Below, one piece after another: positions 25,572 through 34,108 of a stretch of DNA of 64,000 nt. Numbering within the stretch: the first letter of the stretch is position 1; every line of letters starts with the position of its first letter. This DNA comes from Cranoglanis bouderius. Its lineage: Eukaryota; Chordata; Actinopteri; Siluriformes; Cranoglanididae. The DNA lies in NCBI GenBank assembly GCA_023630585.1, contig CM042555.1, positions 12,588,501 to 12,652,500 on the forward strand, read 5' to 3'. The notes under the pieces were generated by a model, which worked only from the letters and a program-made list of their open reading frames with translations, was not told where the DNA came from and made no database searches. Made by a program: the position numbers and the translations under genes.

Positions 25572-28500
25572 TGTTGACATAACTAACACTCATGTGGCAC
25601 TCACGAGTGATATAGGAGGAGAGGAAGACACCAGCGAGCGCAGTGCCTTGGCCCAGACGGAGGAGCTGAAACACCATGGGGCTGTTGGAGAAACACACAG
25701 CGACTCCGAACAGGCCTGAGAAAGACACAGAGATCAGCAGAGCCCGACGCCGACCTAACCTAAACACACAACATAAACCGTATATCAAGTTACAATATTA
25801 TATGGAATTTATATGAAAAATAAATTCATTCATTAAAAAATAAAAATAAATAAAAGCATGTATTAAAGAAAATTTGTAAATAATTAATAATTAAAATATG
25901 AATTACTGAACAATTTATTTGAAGGCGTTTTAATAAACTATCATTTATAATTTATTAACAAATTATAAGAAATAAAAAATGGAAAGAAATTAAAGGCTGC
26001 ATTTATTAAAAGTAAAGAAAAATGTACTATAATTAATAAGTGTATAATTTATGGGTGTATACATAATATTTGTATAAATTATCATTTGTACAAGTGCAGA
26101 ATTTTTTATTTATTACAGCGTTTAATTAGAAACACATGACATCCCTGTTTAATTGCTTAAACCATACCTAAAGAGCTCTCGAACACTCACCAGTCACACA
26201 GAGTGCCGAGCAGCACGTAGCCAAGGATCCAGCCGGTCATGAAGCTGACGTGCTGCAGAGGAATCTTCCAGTAGTCCTTGCAAACCAAGTTCCACTGTGG
26301 ACACCAGCGAAGAGGGACAACTCAAGATAAGGTATCTTTTAAGAGATACTGAAAAGGCTGATCACAAGCAGCAGGGATTTGTTTACCTGCTAAAGTTCAC
26401 ATACACAAACAAGATGTTATATAAATGATTATTGGAAATGTGGACTCAATAATAGTTTTACATTGTGGGACACGGTGACCTTTAATCTCACATGTTGGTG
26501 CTGTTGGAAACAAACAAGCTCTGTTTTTATGTCTTTATTGATGTCTCCCATACTGTTTCCCCTTTTGTGAAATCCCATCACCATGTAAATGGCTGTTCTA
26601 ATACTTGATCAGCTAAAGTGAAGTTTGGAATTCAGGAGCAGAGCTTACCCAGAAAGCATTGCAATTGGATGTTGGAGCTACCCGCTGCACCACTGTGCTG
26701 CCCATTAAGCTGAGGTTATGTCAGCTAATTTATATAACATACAGTTGAGATCAAGTTTACATACAACTTACAGAATCTACAAAATGTTAATAATTTAAAA
26801 GAATAATAATAATAGAGATCTTAAAAATTGCATTTTGTTTGTTTTTTTTCTGCCCTGAAGAAGCTATTTCAAATAACAGATGTTTACATATAGTCCACAA
26901 GACGCAATAATAACTGAATTCACACAAATGAATCAGCTTACATACACTTGATTATTAATACTGTGTGCTGTTACTTGGATGATCAAAGACTGTTTTTATG
27001 TTTTGTGATAGATTTTCCAGCATCTTCTGCATATTTGACCCCTTTCCAGCAGTGACTATATGATGATGAGATCCATCTTTTAACACTGATGACAACTGAG
27101 GGACTCGTACACAACTATTACAAAAGGTGCAAACATTCACTGATGCTCAAGAAGACAACACGATACATTAAGAGCCAGGGGGGTGTAAACTTTTGAACAG
27201 GGTTGATCGGTGTAAATTGTTATTTCGTTTAAAGATCTTTTTTTTTTTTTCCCATTTAGTACCGCCCTTCAGAAGCTACATAAGATATTTACATGCTTCC
27301 CAGAAATCAAAATAATAACAATTTACGATTCATTCATAAAGCGTCAGGACGAAAAATTACATATCAGTGTCATATCAATTTTGGAAAGAATGATATGGCA
27401 TAAATTCAAACTGTAAACAGGAAAGTGTGATCCATGTACGTTGTCGTCCACGTTTCAAAAAAGTGTGTCATGATAACAAGGTGCTCTGTTGTGCTAAGAG
27501 TGATGAGAGGGATTCGCTCGCTAATGCCTTGCTCCATTCTCTGCACACTGGAAACACTGACAAACACAGAGACGTCACACAGAGGGAAACACTGCCATGG
27601 AGTCAAGGATTCAGGAAGAACTGCACATAAAACTGTGAGCTTCCTGTTGGCCTGAAAGAGCTCGTCTCATCCAGTCAACTGGCCTGCGCTGCTTTCTTCA
27701 AATACACAACACTCTGCCCTACTGACTGAAAGTCACTGATTGAATCATCTTTTATCGATCCTTTAAGGGAAACTGTTTAAACGTAGTCAAACACAGCCAA
27801 TCTGCAATCAAGCCAGTAATCTATGACAAAACGTGTAATATATTACACCTATTCTAAAGCTGCCGAGTGGACATAATAATAATGATGATGATGATGATGA
27901 TGACAACAGTGATCGGGTCCTAAAAAATAACAAACCAATCTGTGGCTATGTTCACGTTACAAACCGTTTCAGTGCCTTTACACAGATCCTTTCATTCTGC
28001 CCTGTTGGTTCACATCAGTGTGTGTAAATAACCTGCATCTATCATTAGTGTCACTGAATCTCAATGATGAATTGAACCACATTTTCCTAATCAATAAGGT
28101 CACGTGCATGGCCCACAGTCTCAGAAATAAAGTGTACTAAAGTGAACCTTTCGGGGTCCCCAAAAACAGCTTATGCCTGAGGCGTACACTTGCTTTAGTG
28201 GATAATCTCGCCTGGATACTGTAGAATTTGTACATATGAACTACTGCTGTTATCATAACAACTGTCATGAGCTCATCCCATGAACCTACTGTTTGACTTT
28301 TCTATACCTGTACTTACTGTAATTATTTATAATCCCACTGTCCCGTGACACCCAGATGTTGTCTCAGGGTGTTTTTCTTGGACGCCTGCTCATTGGGGAT
28401 CTAAATTTACATCTGGATTTCTGTAAAGCTGCTTTGTGACAATATCTATTGGTATGGTTTGTAAATCTTTGTCACTTGTAGTTACCTGGGAGAGTGAATG

Positions 28501-28648
28501 TAGTGCACCTTAAAATCATTTAAGTTACATAAAAGGACCTTAAGGACCACTACTGTATCTTTAGCCCCTTTTATGCAAGCTTTTTTTTTTTCATTTTTCA
28601 TTTCATTCATTTTTATTTCATTTCATTACAACTGCATTGCTGTATATC

Positions 28649-28689
<41 letters not shown>

Positions 28690-29116
28690 CACAGTATCAA
28701 GTCGAGGATGTGTCAGCACAACTCTGAACAAAATTCGGTCACATGCAGGGAAATATGTCTCACTTGTAATGTGAATATTTGGGCGGTTGAAATTTTCCCT
28801 CGATGTACAGCATTTGTACAATTTCTCCGCACATTTTAACACTAATGCTAATGAAAGAAATATATAACTGACATTTTGCAAATTTTCAAACACTATGAAA
28901 TGACTCTAGGTGCAGAAAGCAGACATCAAACAGGTATTGCAGCTCCCTATGGCTATGTCTCAAACCACACAGAGTCACACTTGGCATGATATGATAGAAC
29001 ATTACTGGTCACATTCACTGGCATATTATTTAAATGTAAAAACACCAATTATTGACATTATCAACACATTTCTCATGTTATTTTTCATGTTCTTTGATCA
29101 TCAGTGAATACTGTTA

Positions 29117-29169
<53 letters not shown>

Positions 29170-30962
29170 TATGTGTGTAATCCTCTGTTGATTTTTGTAA
29201 AATAAATACATGAATAGGGCTGGTTAAAACTGGCTTAAGAGTAGATAGTGTGTAGTGTGGACTGACTGTAATACAGAATCCAAAACATGCAGCTGTTTTT
29301 CACACTGCTGTCTCAATGTCATCTGATATCACTAGCAATAAACATGCTAGCTATGTGTAAATAACAGAAGTAAAATAGACAGTGGGACTTAAATAAGGAC
29401 AATTTACTTAAATGTTGATGAATGATGATTAATATAGTGTTATCTTTTTTTTTTGTAAAGTTTGTTCGATAGCTAAAAACATATTTTATAGATAAATAGC
29501 TAAATTGAGATGGACTCTGTTTTTATAGATTGTGATAATGTTTGGTTATTATTATTATTATTATTAGTAACTGTAGTTGTAGTAGTAGGGTAGGTGTCAT
29601 AAAAGTCTCCAAACATAGGATTAACACTTTTTAGCAAAATTTCTTTTAAAATTTTTCAACCTTAGTTTATATACAGATAGCCTTTAAGAATGCCTTTGAC
29701 AAAAGAAGAACATATTGAAATCATTCTCATGGCTGGACCGGGAAGCTGTCGCGAGGTTGTGATGGACTTTAACAGGAAAAATGGCAAGCACATCACACAT
29801 CACACACACAACACTGTTACCAAACTTATTAACAAATTCAAAAAGCTCTGCCCCCAGGATCTACAGGGGCCTGTAGAGTAGGGTCTAGAGCAGTGGTCAC
29901 TGACCCTCTTCCTTGAGATCTACCTTCATGCAGGTTTCATCTCCAACCAAAATCTAACACCTGTTTAAGTTGATCAAGAGCTTCTTAAGGCAGTGATTAG
30001 ATGTTCAGGTGGGCACGATTATAGTTGGAGCTAAAGTCTTCAGGAAGGTAGATCTCAAGGAACAGGGTTAGTGACCACTAGTCTAGAAACTGACTGACAG
30101 AAGGCACTTCCAAACAAAAACAAGCATTCTGGACCGGAAGTCGGTTTTCCAAACAGGTTTTCTCAGAGACGTAATGCTTAATGCATTATTTATGTTTGTT
30201 TGTTTGATCATGCTCTACATATTCTCCGGGTTATTTGTACAAGTAAGGAAAATCGGCTATTGCACCTTTAATGGGTTAATCTAACACCCCCACCCCTGAA
30301 TTCTGACAGATCAGTTGTGCATACATACCACACAGTGTACATTTACAACTGGACTATTAAATCGACGACAGATGAGATATTTTGAAGAAGGTGTCATTAG
30401 TAGTGCAGAGTGCGGTTTGGGACACAACCCATCAGTCATTTACCAGTCAGATTAGGATCGTCAATAAACAGAAAATTTGCAAACATCATTTAAAAAAAAG
30501 AAAGAAGTAAAAATAAAGAAATATGAAATAAGAATAAGGTAAATATTGACTTAATATATGAACGTTACTGACCTCAGTGACGAAGTTGCTCTGGAGCCCG
30601 GCGGCTTTCCCATACCACCACCCCCTGGTACACGGCACCAGCTCCCTGTGCGCCCTCTCTGTGAAGTTGGTCCAGTTCCTCGGGTACTTGTAAAGCTCAC
30701 AGTGGCTCAGTCCGGAGCCGTTCAGCCACGGCACGGTGAAGTTGAGGTAAGTTTGTGTGGAGAAGTTGCTGAGGAGGAAGGCGGCGGGCAGTAACTCCGG
30801 ATCCGCTCGGCAGTGGTATGACTCCGGTACGAGCGTGAGGAAAACATCACAGAAAAGGTTTAAAGCCATGGCGAAGTGCGGGAACCAGCTGAAAACCGCA
30901 ACGAGCCGGTTGTAATGTCCGTATCCTCCAATCTGGGGGTAAATTTTAGCTTCAAACTCCAT
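8859..30962 (-). CDS. slc22a31: slc22a31: SLC22-family (organic ion) transporter, nine coding exons, 609 aa
   Basis: Major-facilitator transporter of the SLC22 organic cation/anion/carnitine group, expected in the plasma membrane; its substrate is not known to me. Nine exons join in frame (390, 104, 155, 169, 146, 109, 215, 112 and 430 coding bases; total 1830, divisible by 3) with GT-AG borders. Several lengths (104, 155, 169, 215) match the usual SLC22 exon pattern. Seen in the protein: a first membrane segment at about residues 19-45; a large extracellular loop with five N-glycosylation sequons (66, 74, 81, 96, 99); the MFS signature CDWLGRRR at 163-170; PESPRWLL at 279-286 after the sixth segment; DRMGRR at 402-407; and a cytoplasmic tail of about 100 residues. 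The start is the first ATG (AAAACGATGG) before the MEFE N-terminus. The paralogue name rests on its place directly downstream of ankrd11 on the same strand; the family call is near certain. Confidence 0.9.
9383..9494 (-). CDS. slc22a31: slc22a31 coding exon 8
   Basis: 112 bases encoding LRGGLVLVLSFVGLLSSQ and the conserved FASEVMPTVVR stretch (eleventh segment and loop). Acceptor TGTCAG, donor GTAAGC. Intron 8 is only 94 bases. Confidence 0.9.
9740..11160 (+). other. Unclassified promoter-like block in slc22a31 intron 7 (possible solo LTR)
   Basis: Differs from the flanking intron: more CpG around 10140-10400, an ATTGGCCAAT palindrome at about 10128 (a CCAAT box in both directions), TTTAAAAC at about 10171, a CACGTG E-box and a TGAGTCA AP-1-like site at about 10680-10690, and ATTAAA at about 10636. 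This arrangement resembles the U3-R-U5 of an LTR, but I could not define TG...CA ends or a target duplication, and no internal retroelement genes are present. An alternative promoter or enhancer is possible. Confidence 0.3.
11440..11700 (-). repeat. Dispersed teleost repeat copy
   Basis: Reverse orientation of the 81-390 family: GTCCATTGCAGGGCACAGTG, GGACAATTTAGGATAGCCAA, GGAGGTGGGAGGAAACCAGA, CCACAGGGACACGG. Lies in slc22a31 intron 7. Confidence 0.65.
11872..12196 (-). repeat. Dispersed teleost repeat copy, with CCATTTTCTGTACCGCTTAT end
   Basis: Starts ATCCGTCCATTTTCTGTACC, then CAACCCATCGCAGGGCACAA, CATGTCTTTGGATTGGTGGA, GGAGAAAATGCAAACTCC, ending GTGCTAACC and GTCACCGTGACCCCCATGAC. The best preserved copy of this family here. 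Located about 100 bases downstream of slc22a31 exon 7 in transcript order. Confidence 0.7.
12248..12292. repeat. (GAT)n/(AAT)n microsatellite at an slc22a31 splice donor
   Basis: Short GATGATGAT run followed by a long AATAATAAT run, ending two bases inside intron 7 of slc22a31. The donor GTAATA therefore merges with the repeat. Confidence 0.9.
12295..12509 (-). CDS. slc22a31: slc22a31 coding exon 7
   Basis: 215 bases, the canonical exon-7 size. It encodes FLGTGIQYCFTRNL, the eighth membrane segment, the DRMGRR loop and the ninth and tenth segments, ending LALTQ plus one base. Acceptor TTGCAG. The donor is GTAATA, chosen because it alone restores frame with exon 8; it lies against an (AAT)n microsatellite. 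Confidence 0.88.
13343..13451 (-). CDS. slc22a31: slc22a31 coding exon 6
   Basis: 109 bases encoding the end of the cytoplasmic loop (EIDVAFPEDPQPKYHH) and the start of the seventh membrane segment (WRNCLILAFT). Acceptor ATACAG and donor GTGAGT keep the frame with exons 5 and 7. Confidence 0.88.
14277..14715. mobile_element. Non-autonomous Tc1/mariner MITE, 439 bp
   Basis: Inverted ends CAGTACTGTGCAAAAGTTTT (left) and AAAACTTTTGTACAGTACTG (right), flanked on both sides by TA, the Tc1/mariner target. No coding capacity. Lies in slc22a31 intron 5. Confidence 0.8.
14982..16414 (+). mobile_element. Tc1-like element with decayed transposase
   Basis: Begins after TA with CAGTGCTGTGAAAAAGTATT. The inverted end near 16400 is partly lost. 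Plus-strand transposase remnants include KGYKAISKALGLQRTTVRAI-like DNA-binding sequence near 15420, LWTDESKVELFG (first catalytic Asp) near 15810, IPTVKHGGGGVMVWGC near 15900 and QQDNDPK (second Asp) near 16080. Stops and frameshifts interrupt it, and the segment with the third catalytic residue is deleted before a C-terminal remnant near 16130. Inside slc22a31 intron 5. Confidence 0.85.
17445..17590 (-). CDS. slc22a31: slc22a31 coding exon 5
   Basis: 146 bases. It carries the SLC22 hallmark FPESPRWLLA at the start of the large cytoplasmic loop and continues to YPAETLLT. Acceptor AACAG, donor GTATGT. Confidence 0.9.
17640..19120. other. slc22a31 intron 4, mostly unclassified
   Basis: Contains a short CA-rich tract near 17650-17700, a TTTA-rich stretch near 17785-17810 and the (GT)n at 19053-19104. 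No transposon that I can name. Confidence 0.4.
19053..19104. repeat. (GT)n microsatellite next to exon 4 donor
   Basis: 52 bases of uninterrupted GT (CA on the transcribed strand), with imperfect GT repeats to the left. It starts at base 17 of slc22a31 intron 4. Confidence 0.95.
19121..19289 (-). CDS. slc22a31: slc22a31 coding exon 4
   Basis: 169 bases, the canonical exon-4 size. It reads LEVCDPPHRLMVSMVSGFF and encodes the fifth and sixth membrane segments. Acceptor CTGCAG, donor GTGAGT. A (CA)n tract begins at intron base 17. Confidence 0.92.
19911..21052. mobile_element. Possible hAT-type DNA transposon remnant
   Basis: Left end CCAGGGTTGCTGCACACTTT and right end (read inverted) CCAGGCTTCCTGCAGGTCC are imperfect inverted repeats. 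Each is followed by AAGACTTTTTAAGACC-type sequence characteristic of a fish repeat family. The interior includes a second repeat piece (ATCGTGATATGATATTTTTG, near 20455) and a (GT)n at 20815-20842. No convincing 8-base target duplication was found, so the class is tentative. Confidence 0.4.
22207..22289. repeat. (AT)n microsatellite, about 83 bases
   Basis: Pure alternating AT in slc22a31 intron 3. Likely unstable and cruciform-prone. Confidence 0.95.
22464..22546 (+). mobile_element. Degraded tRNA-derived SINE fragment
   Basis: GGTTATGAGTTCACATCCCA resembles a decayed B-box, followed by CCCTCAACTGCTCAGCTGTA, shared with the better copy at 57555-57744. The A-box half is missing. Confidence 0.5.
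22618..23050. repeat. Possible dispersed repeat starting AAAGACCCCATGAAATC
   Basis: The motif GACCCCATGAAATCAAAATT is familiar from repeats in cyprinid and related genomes. No second copy in this window supports it, so the extent and class are guesses. Confidence 0.25.
23391..23470 (+). repeat. Dispersed repeat tail (ATAGCGCTTTTAACAATGGA)
   Basis: Reads TTTATTTGTATAGCGCTTTT, ACAATGGACATTGTCCCAAA and GCAGCTTTACAGAAAT, a common teleost retroposon end, after a short CAAGTT tandem. A related piece in opposite orientation is at 28360-28455. Confidence 0.6.
23709..25061 (-). mobile_element. Tc1-like element, both ends intact, internal deletion
   Basis: About 1353 bases between TA dinucleotides. 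The roughly 200-base inverted repeats at both ends are nearly identical (outer parts CAGTGGGG and AAGTATTTGATCCCCTGCTG). The minus-strand transposase has an intact start (MAKTKELSKDVRDKIVDLHK) and helix-turn-helix region at 24404-24730, and a C-terminal part with QHDNDPKHT and LNPIENLW at 24061-24400. The segment that should carry the first catalytic Asp (WSDET) is deleted near 24420, so the copy cannot be autonomous. In slc22a31 intron 3. Confidence 0.92.
25507..25568. repeat. (GT)n microsatellite next to exon 3 donor
   Basis: 62 uninterrupted bases of TG (CA on the transcribed strand), starting at base 37 of slc22a31 intron 3. Confidence 0.95.
25605..25759 (-). CDS. slc22a31: slc22a31 coding exon 3
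   Basis: 155 bases, the canonical exon-3 size. It completes CDW and continues LGRRRALL, then the third and fourth membrane segments, ending within an arginine codon at SSYIT-R. Donor is GTGAGT; a 62-base CA/GT microsatellite starts at intron base 37. Confidence 0.92.
25800..26160. other. AT-rich slc22a31 intron 2
   Basis: Very A/T-rich with repeated ATTAATAA/TTATAAT words; no gene or named element. Confidence 0.5.
26191..26294 (-). CDS. slc22a31: slc22a31 coding exon 2
   Basis: 104 bases, the usual SLC22 exon-2 length. It reads WNLVCKDYWKIPLQHVSF and runs into the second membrane segment, ending inside the tryptophan codon of CDW. Acceptor CCACAG, donor GTGAGT. Confidence 0.92.
26742..27330. 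mobile_element. Probable non-autonomous DNA transposon (CAGTTGAGATCAAGTTTACA end)
   Basis: The left end CAGTTGAGATCAAGTTTACA resembles Tc1-type ends. The interior words GCCAGGGGGGTGTAAACTTT and the poly-T followed by CCCTTCAGAAGCTACATAAG near 27265 are typical of a dispersed fish repeat. The right border is uncertain and no coding sequence is seen. In slc22a31 intron 1. Confidence 0.45.
27331..28354. other. slc22a31 intron 1, unclassified part
   Basis: No exon-like conserved frame was recognised. Contains an (ATG)n-like run at about 27880-27903 and two overlapping short plus-strand open frames at 27427-27655 without recognisable similarity. Confidence 0.4.
28360..28455 (-). repeat. Dispersed repeat tail, reverse copy
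   Basis: GGGGATCTAAATTTACATCT and TCTGTAAAGCTGCTTTGTGA, then CAATATCTATTG, are the inverse of the tail seen at 23391-23470. Confidence 0.6.
28651..28684. repeat. (AT)n microsatellite
   Basis: Alternating TA run of about 34 bases in slc22a31 intron 1. Confidence 0.9.
29121..29165. repeat. (GT)n microsatellite
   Basis: About 45 bases of GT followed by GCGCGT, in slc22a31 intron 1. Confidence 0.9.
29690..29881 (+). pseudogene. Transposase-derived helix-turn-helix fragment
   Basis: A 63-codon frame starting MPLTKEEHIEIILMAGPGSC with VVMDFNRKNGKHI and VTKLINKFKKL. The K-E-x-I-E-I-I start and the F-N-R-K, T-V-x-K-L-I-x-K-F-K spacing match the DNA-binding N-terminus seen in some animal transposases (DUF4817-like). 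The rest of the gene is absent, so it is a fragment. Confidence 0.4.
29891..30080. mobile_element. hAT-like MITE, 190 bp, with target duplication
   Basis: Ends CAGTGGTCACTGACC and (inverted) TAGTGGTCACTAACC, flanked by GTCTAGAG on the left and GTCTAGAA on the right, an 8-base duplication with one mismatch as expected for hAT elements. The next inner sequence, CTTGAGATCTACCTTC, is repeated inverted near the right end. No coding capacity. Confidence 0.85.
30573..30962 (-). CDS. slc22a31: slc22a31 coding exon 1
   Basis: Encodes residues 1-130: short cytoplasmic N-terminus, first membrane segment and the glycosylated extracellular loop typical of SLC22 proteins, with cysteines at 38, 51, 88 and 111. 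It ends after a complete codon at SNFVTE, followed by donor GTCAGT. The SLC22 consensus at this junction (T-E then W-x-L-V-C) is met by exon 2. Confidence 0.92.
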
Positions 30963-31062
30963 CGTTTTAGAAGAGAGTGTGTGTCACTGCAAAGCGCCGC
31001 GTCCCACTGACTGACTGCTCACCCGCTGCGGCGGTTTAGGTCAAAACGAGCCGCTCATGGAG

Positions 31063-31824
31063 GAATCGATTCTTTTTAAACGACTCTTTTAAAGTGAATC
31101 GATTCAACGAATCGATTCGCAAGCGCAAAAGACTCAAAAGGTTCTATTATTTAAAGTTCTCATTTTTATTTAGGTTGTATGTCTGTAAATAACTGAATCC
31201 CAATCACACGTTCTCAAAATGAAATCTCTATTATTTCTCTATATTTTTAGTTCCCATGATTTTCATTCACTTAGGGCTTTCTCATAGAGCTCAAATCATA
31301 GAATCAGAGGATATGGATTAATGTTCTATAACAGCACAGCACTGAGGTGGTATGATGGTGCAGTGGACAGTGTTATCACCTTACAGTACCAGAGAGCCAG
31401 GTTCAGTCCTGAGCTCAAGTGATTGTTTATGTGGAATATCCTATGTTCTCAGGTTTAAAAATGTGTTGTTGTTGTTTAACAAAGAAAAATATATAATCAC
31501 TGATATGGTGAAGTTTTTTGCTAGGAGATGATTATAAGTAACATTTATGGAAGAAGTCTTGGGTGTCAGCGGAACTAGCAGGAACTGACCTGTCTAAAGG
31601 ACACTCCATAACATTTTATGTAACTGTAAAGGGTTAAAAAGCGTGATGTGTAATCACTGTACATTTTAATCATTGTAAATTATATAAGTAGAATTACACA
31701 CTTTGGACCATGCTGTTATATGAAAATAATCCACTGTGGGGTGGTAAGAAACTCTGCTTCACGTCAGACCATATCATGCCACATGTAGATAATTTTCATC
31801 ATATGGTATGAATATCATATGGAA
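31063..31824. other. Upstream flank of slc22a31, no gene
   Basis: Immediately 5' of slc22a31. Contains direct and inverted GAATCGATTC words at about 31062-31122; the rest is plain AT-rich DNA. The promoter should lie near 30963-31060, which is GC-richer, but I see no clear TATA box. Confidence 0.4.
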
Positions 31825-32137
31825 GAGACCACTCCTCCTTCACTGGGACTGACAGACACAAAGAGACCACTCCTCCTTCACTGGGACTGACAGACACAAA
31901 GAGACCACTCCTCCTTCACTGGGACTGACAGACACAAAGAGACCACACCTCCTTCACTGGGACTGACAGACACAGAGGCCACACCTCCTTCACTGGGACT
32001 GACAGACACAAAGAGACCACTCCTCCTTCACTGGGACTGACAGACACAGAGGCCACACCTCCTTCACTGGGACTGACAGACACAGAGGCCACACCTCCTT
32101 CACTGGGACTGACAGACACAGAGACCACTCCTCCTTA
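31825..32137. repeat. 36/38-bp minisatellite, eight full units plus a partial one
   Basis: Unit GAGACCACTCCTCCTTCACT plus GGGACTGACAGACACA, with or without a final AA. Units start at 31825, 31863, 31901, 31939, 31975, 32013, 32049 and 32085, with a partial unit at 32121. Lengths run 38, 38, 38, 36, 38, 36, 36, 36. Two internal variants occur (GAGACCACTCC and GAGGCCACACC). Confidence 0.97.
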
Positions 32138-32179
32138 ACTATGTATATCAATATTTTAAAGTGGTCTTGGTTTACATGG

Positions 32180-32335
32180 GCTGTTCACTGAATCACTGAA
32201 TGACTGATATGATTCATTGAATGAATGATATGATTCATTGAATGAATGATATGATTCATTGATTCACTGAGTGACCGATGTAATTCAATGAGTCACTGAC
32301 ATGATTCAATGAGTCACTGAGTCAGAAACATAACT
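32180..32335. repeat. Short tandem repeat, GAATGAATGATATGATTCATT unit
   Basis: About 21-base units (TGATATGATTCATTGAATGAA) repeated three times, then diverged TGAGTCACTGA/TGATTCAATGAG units. Adjacent to the minisatellite. Confidence 0.8.
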
Positions 32336-32535
32336 ATGTTACCAGGGGACTATTCCAGAAAGCTGGTTATGTGACATACCCAGGTAAGTTTAAGGGTAAA
32401 TTAGCTGATAACCTCAACTTTCGGTCCCAAAAACAGAGGTAACTTTCAGGGTATGTAAGTAACCATAGTAACTTACTCTCTGCTCCAGAGCAGGTTATGT
32501 TCCAGGGTTAGTTTGTTTCAGAGAGCTGATGGAGC

Positions 32536-32852
32536 ATGGCGTGTCCTTTTGAAGAATGTCCTGTGGACGAGGAAGCGCAGATTAAACGATTAGACCACGT
32601 ATATATGTGTTTTTTTCATATCCGGATGAATATTTGCGGGAGCGTTACTGTCTTTCACGTGAATCGTTAATTTATTTAACAAACTTTTTGCAGCCTCACT
32701 GGCATCGGGAAACATCGTGGATCAGCGCTGAACACCGAGCACATTTTATACATTGCCCTTCGTGTTTTTTTGTTTTGTTTTGTTTTTTACCACAGGGAAT
32801 TTCTGTATAACATGCGTGATGGAGAGCATGTGGGAAAGGCAACTGTATGTGG
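32536..32852 (+). pseudogene. HARBI1-like transposase, truncated and frameshifted
   Basis: Starts MACPFEECPVDEEAQIKR, then after a frameshift YPDEYLRERYCLSRESLIYL, and after a poly-T tract NMRDGEHVGKATV. The order matches Harbinger nucleases (N-terminus, then the F-x-x-G-D-x-x-x-V-G-K-x-T region). The DDE catalytic region after it is absent. Confidence 0.65.
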
Positions 32853-33009
32853 GTGTGTTGAGATGTGATCTGCCAAAATCACTTAAATTACTAATACACA
32901 AAGTGAACAGTCAAGTGTCGTTCATTGTTTCTTTATTTCATGTAACTGAAAAAGACATTTGAATTTATTGCTTTACCATTCAACAATAATCATCAGTAGG
33001 TAAATACAG

Positions 33010-34108
33010 TACTTTGCCCACCTTTAACCGCTGCTCCAGCAATTCAGTTTCAAGCCTGGCCTTTTTTTATGTGCAGCTTTATTTCCCTCCATTTGAAGTT
33101 GTAGAAGGTCCATCTCCATGTCACTTTTTCTAATTTACCTTATACAGTTCCTTTGCAGGCAGCTAGGAAGACAATGATAATTCAATATAATTGATAACAA
33201 ATGGCTGTAATAGACCAATTATTTTTAATCAGGACAACTGCAAACAATTTCTTACACTGCTAAGATTCTGTGTGGAGGTAGACGGACCCTCCACTGTACA
33301 GGAATCCCCAGCCATAATCTTTAAGGGGACAATGACAAAGTTTTAATATCACACATCTTATCTTTAAAAAAGGGAATGTATCATGTGTTATACCGCTGTG
33401 GGCCTCACAGCATCTTCATGTTGTACCTCTGTCACAGCAGGTGTGGTCTCTTCATCTTCATCCTACAGTGCACATTATACTAAGGATTAATGGTTTGGTC
33501 TAGCAAACAAACAATACCGGAAGACAATAATCACTTACAACTGTTGCAGGATGTGCTGTTGCAGGAGGGTCAATTAATACAATGTGTCCATCAGGAACTG
33601 TAAGAAAATGAAACCAGTAAGATGCTCAGTGTACATTCTGAAACAAATACAACTACTATACAAACACATAAGGAGCATGTAGTAGGGGCACCACAATTAA
33701 GATTACAGTACACACCATATGCAGTAAAATAAAATAAGCATGCATAATACACAAGTGAAACATTGCCAATAAAGTGTTATTTCAAAATACCCTTTTCAAG
33801 GTGGCAGTGTTTATGGTTATCTTGAGTGTTTAAGGATGAGTCACTTAAAGCAGTGGAAACCTAAAAAAAAAAAAAAACTACTAATTACTAGTACTAATAT
33901 GCTACACCTAAATTTTACCAGGCTACCAGGCCACCTGTATCATAGGAGGTAGCTGACTCTGATTAACTGTCCCCTGGAATCCCATCGACCCCGAGTCGCC
34001 CTTGATTAAGGGACAGTGCTCCTCAGCAGGAGTGGGTGAAGGTGGTACCCCACCCCTTTCTCGGCCTTCAGCCTTCTTCTTCTTCCTGTTGGCTATATAG
34101 AACAAAGA
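33010..34108 (-). pseudogene. Myb/SANT-like accessory gene of the Harbinger element, decayed
   Basis: Minus-strand pieces: near 34080-33930 KKKKAEGRERGG-VPPSPTPAEE (basic then proline-rich, as in the region after the Myb domain), and near 33130-33030 DMEMDLLQLQMEGNKAAHKK, a C-terminal coiled segment. These are separated by introns or decay; the Myb domain itself was not identified. Confidence 0.45.

Noticed and set aside
31916..32128. Minus-strand open frame with repeated VSVSPSEGGV units
   Set aside because: It is only the translation of the 36/38-base minisatellite; unit lengths of 38 shift the frame and there is no supporting gene structure.
31825..32137. CRISPR-like array
   Set aside because: Units abut without spacers and the genome is a vertebrate; it is a minisatellite.
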